Below are positions 5,701 to 5,740 of a DNA stretch of 5,740 nt, piece after piece. The notes under the pieces are model-generated. The model searched no databases. It had not been told where the DNA came from and worked only from the letters and a program-made list of their open reading frames with translations. The translations under genes were made by a program, and so were the position numbers. Location: positions 1-5,740 of the forward strand of contig CADCOV010000071.1 in the NCBI GenBank assembly GCA_902803185.1. The letters run 5' to 3'. Position 1 is the stretch's first letter; the number at the start of each line of letters is the position of its first letter. This DNA comes from an uncultured Eubacteriales bacterium (lineage in GTDB: Bacteria > Bacillota > Clostridia > Peptostreptococcales > Anaerovoracaceae).

Positions 5701-5740
5701 TGGGCAAAGAGCCTTAAGCAGCCTTTGCCCATGGGCAAAC
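5701..5740. repeat. Mirror-symmetric module, copy 3, cut by window end
   Basis: TGGGCA (5701), 19 bp, TGCCCA (5726) abutting TGGGCA (5732); the 16-bp palindrome TTTGCCCATGGGCAAA spans 5724-5739. The fourth half-site would fall at 5757-5762, outside the window. The left arm is identical to that of copy 2. Confidence 0.7.

Larger units (their letters stand above)
5490..5740. repeat. 104-bp tandem repeat array built of TGCCCA/TGGGCA half-sites, continuing past the window
   Basis: Two full 104-bp units run from 5516 to 5619 and from 5620 to 5723. The first 17 bases of a third start at 5724 and reach the window end. By eye the two full units differ at about 14 of 104 positions, and a 49-base run (5585-5633 and 5689-5737) is identical. 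A degenerate left-hand arm precedes the first unit (5490-5515). Within 5493-5737 the hexamer TGCCCA or its complement TGGGCA occurs 11 times, where chance would give well under one. Substitutions cluster between the hexamers, while the hexamers and their spacing are unchanged. The 104-base period is not a multiple of three, so the repeat is not a coding repeat. I do not recognise this as a named element. Intergenic repeat, protein-binding array and structured RNA are all possible. Confidence 0.9.

Noticed and set aside
5396..5707. Minus-strand open frame of 103 codons across the repeat array
   Set aside because: The 104-bp period shifts the frame in every unit, so the repeat is not conserved as protein. 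There is no ribosome binding site, and the frame overlaps the surface-protein promoter region.
5490..5740. CRISPR array
   Set aside because: The whole 104-bp unit repeats, including the stretches between hexamers. There are no unique spacers, and no cas genes are in view.

Overview
The window is GC-rich bacterial DNA (roughly 60% by eye) with Gram-positive features: strong AGGAGG-type ribosome binding sites, U-tract terminators, and a large secreted protein with a Listeria-Bacteroides (InlB B-type) repeat and a C-terminal TGD-type sortase signal. The best guess is a GC-rich member of the Clostridia (Bacillota), possibly gut-associated. This rests on protein style and signals, not on a marker gene.

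Layout. Bases 1-236 (minus) hold the first 78 codons of an endonuclease IV (nfo) gene that runs off the left edge. A 135-bp divergent promoter region follows. A family M19 (renal-type) dipeptidase (372-1301, plus) sits behind a near-consensus sigma-A promoter, TTGACA-17-TACGAT. A strong intrinsic terminator (1314-1346) ends four bases before the ribosome binding site of a membrane-anchored alpha/beta hydrolase (1367-2308, plus). That gene meets a convergent 975-residue surface protein (2378-5305, minus) across a shared bidirectional terminator (2330-2359). The surface protein combines a secreted class-3-lipase-like domain, two beta-type modules around one B-repeat, a further beta module, an acidic/lysine-rich wall-spanning spacer and a sorting signal. 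It has its own extended -10 promoter, and its ribosome binding site matches the 16S anti-SD over nine bases.

The last 250 bases (about 5490-5740), upstream of the surface-protein promoter, have no convincing gene. They contain a 104-bp tandem repeat built from the hexamer TGCCCA and its complement in a fixed mirror-symmetric geometry (half-site, 19 bp, back-to-back palindrome, 19 bp, half-site; 62 bp in all, with 42-bp linkers). The array continues past the right edge. This is the least explained and most interesting part of the window.

How the genes relate. The dipeptidase (peptide or D-amino-acid dipeptide hydrolysis), the anchored alpha/beta hydrolase and the wall-attached lipase-like protein are all hydrolases. 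The sequence does not show that they share a pathway. The dipeptidase and hydrolase may be partly co-transcribed by terminator read-through. The nfo and surface-protein genes are transcribed separately.
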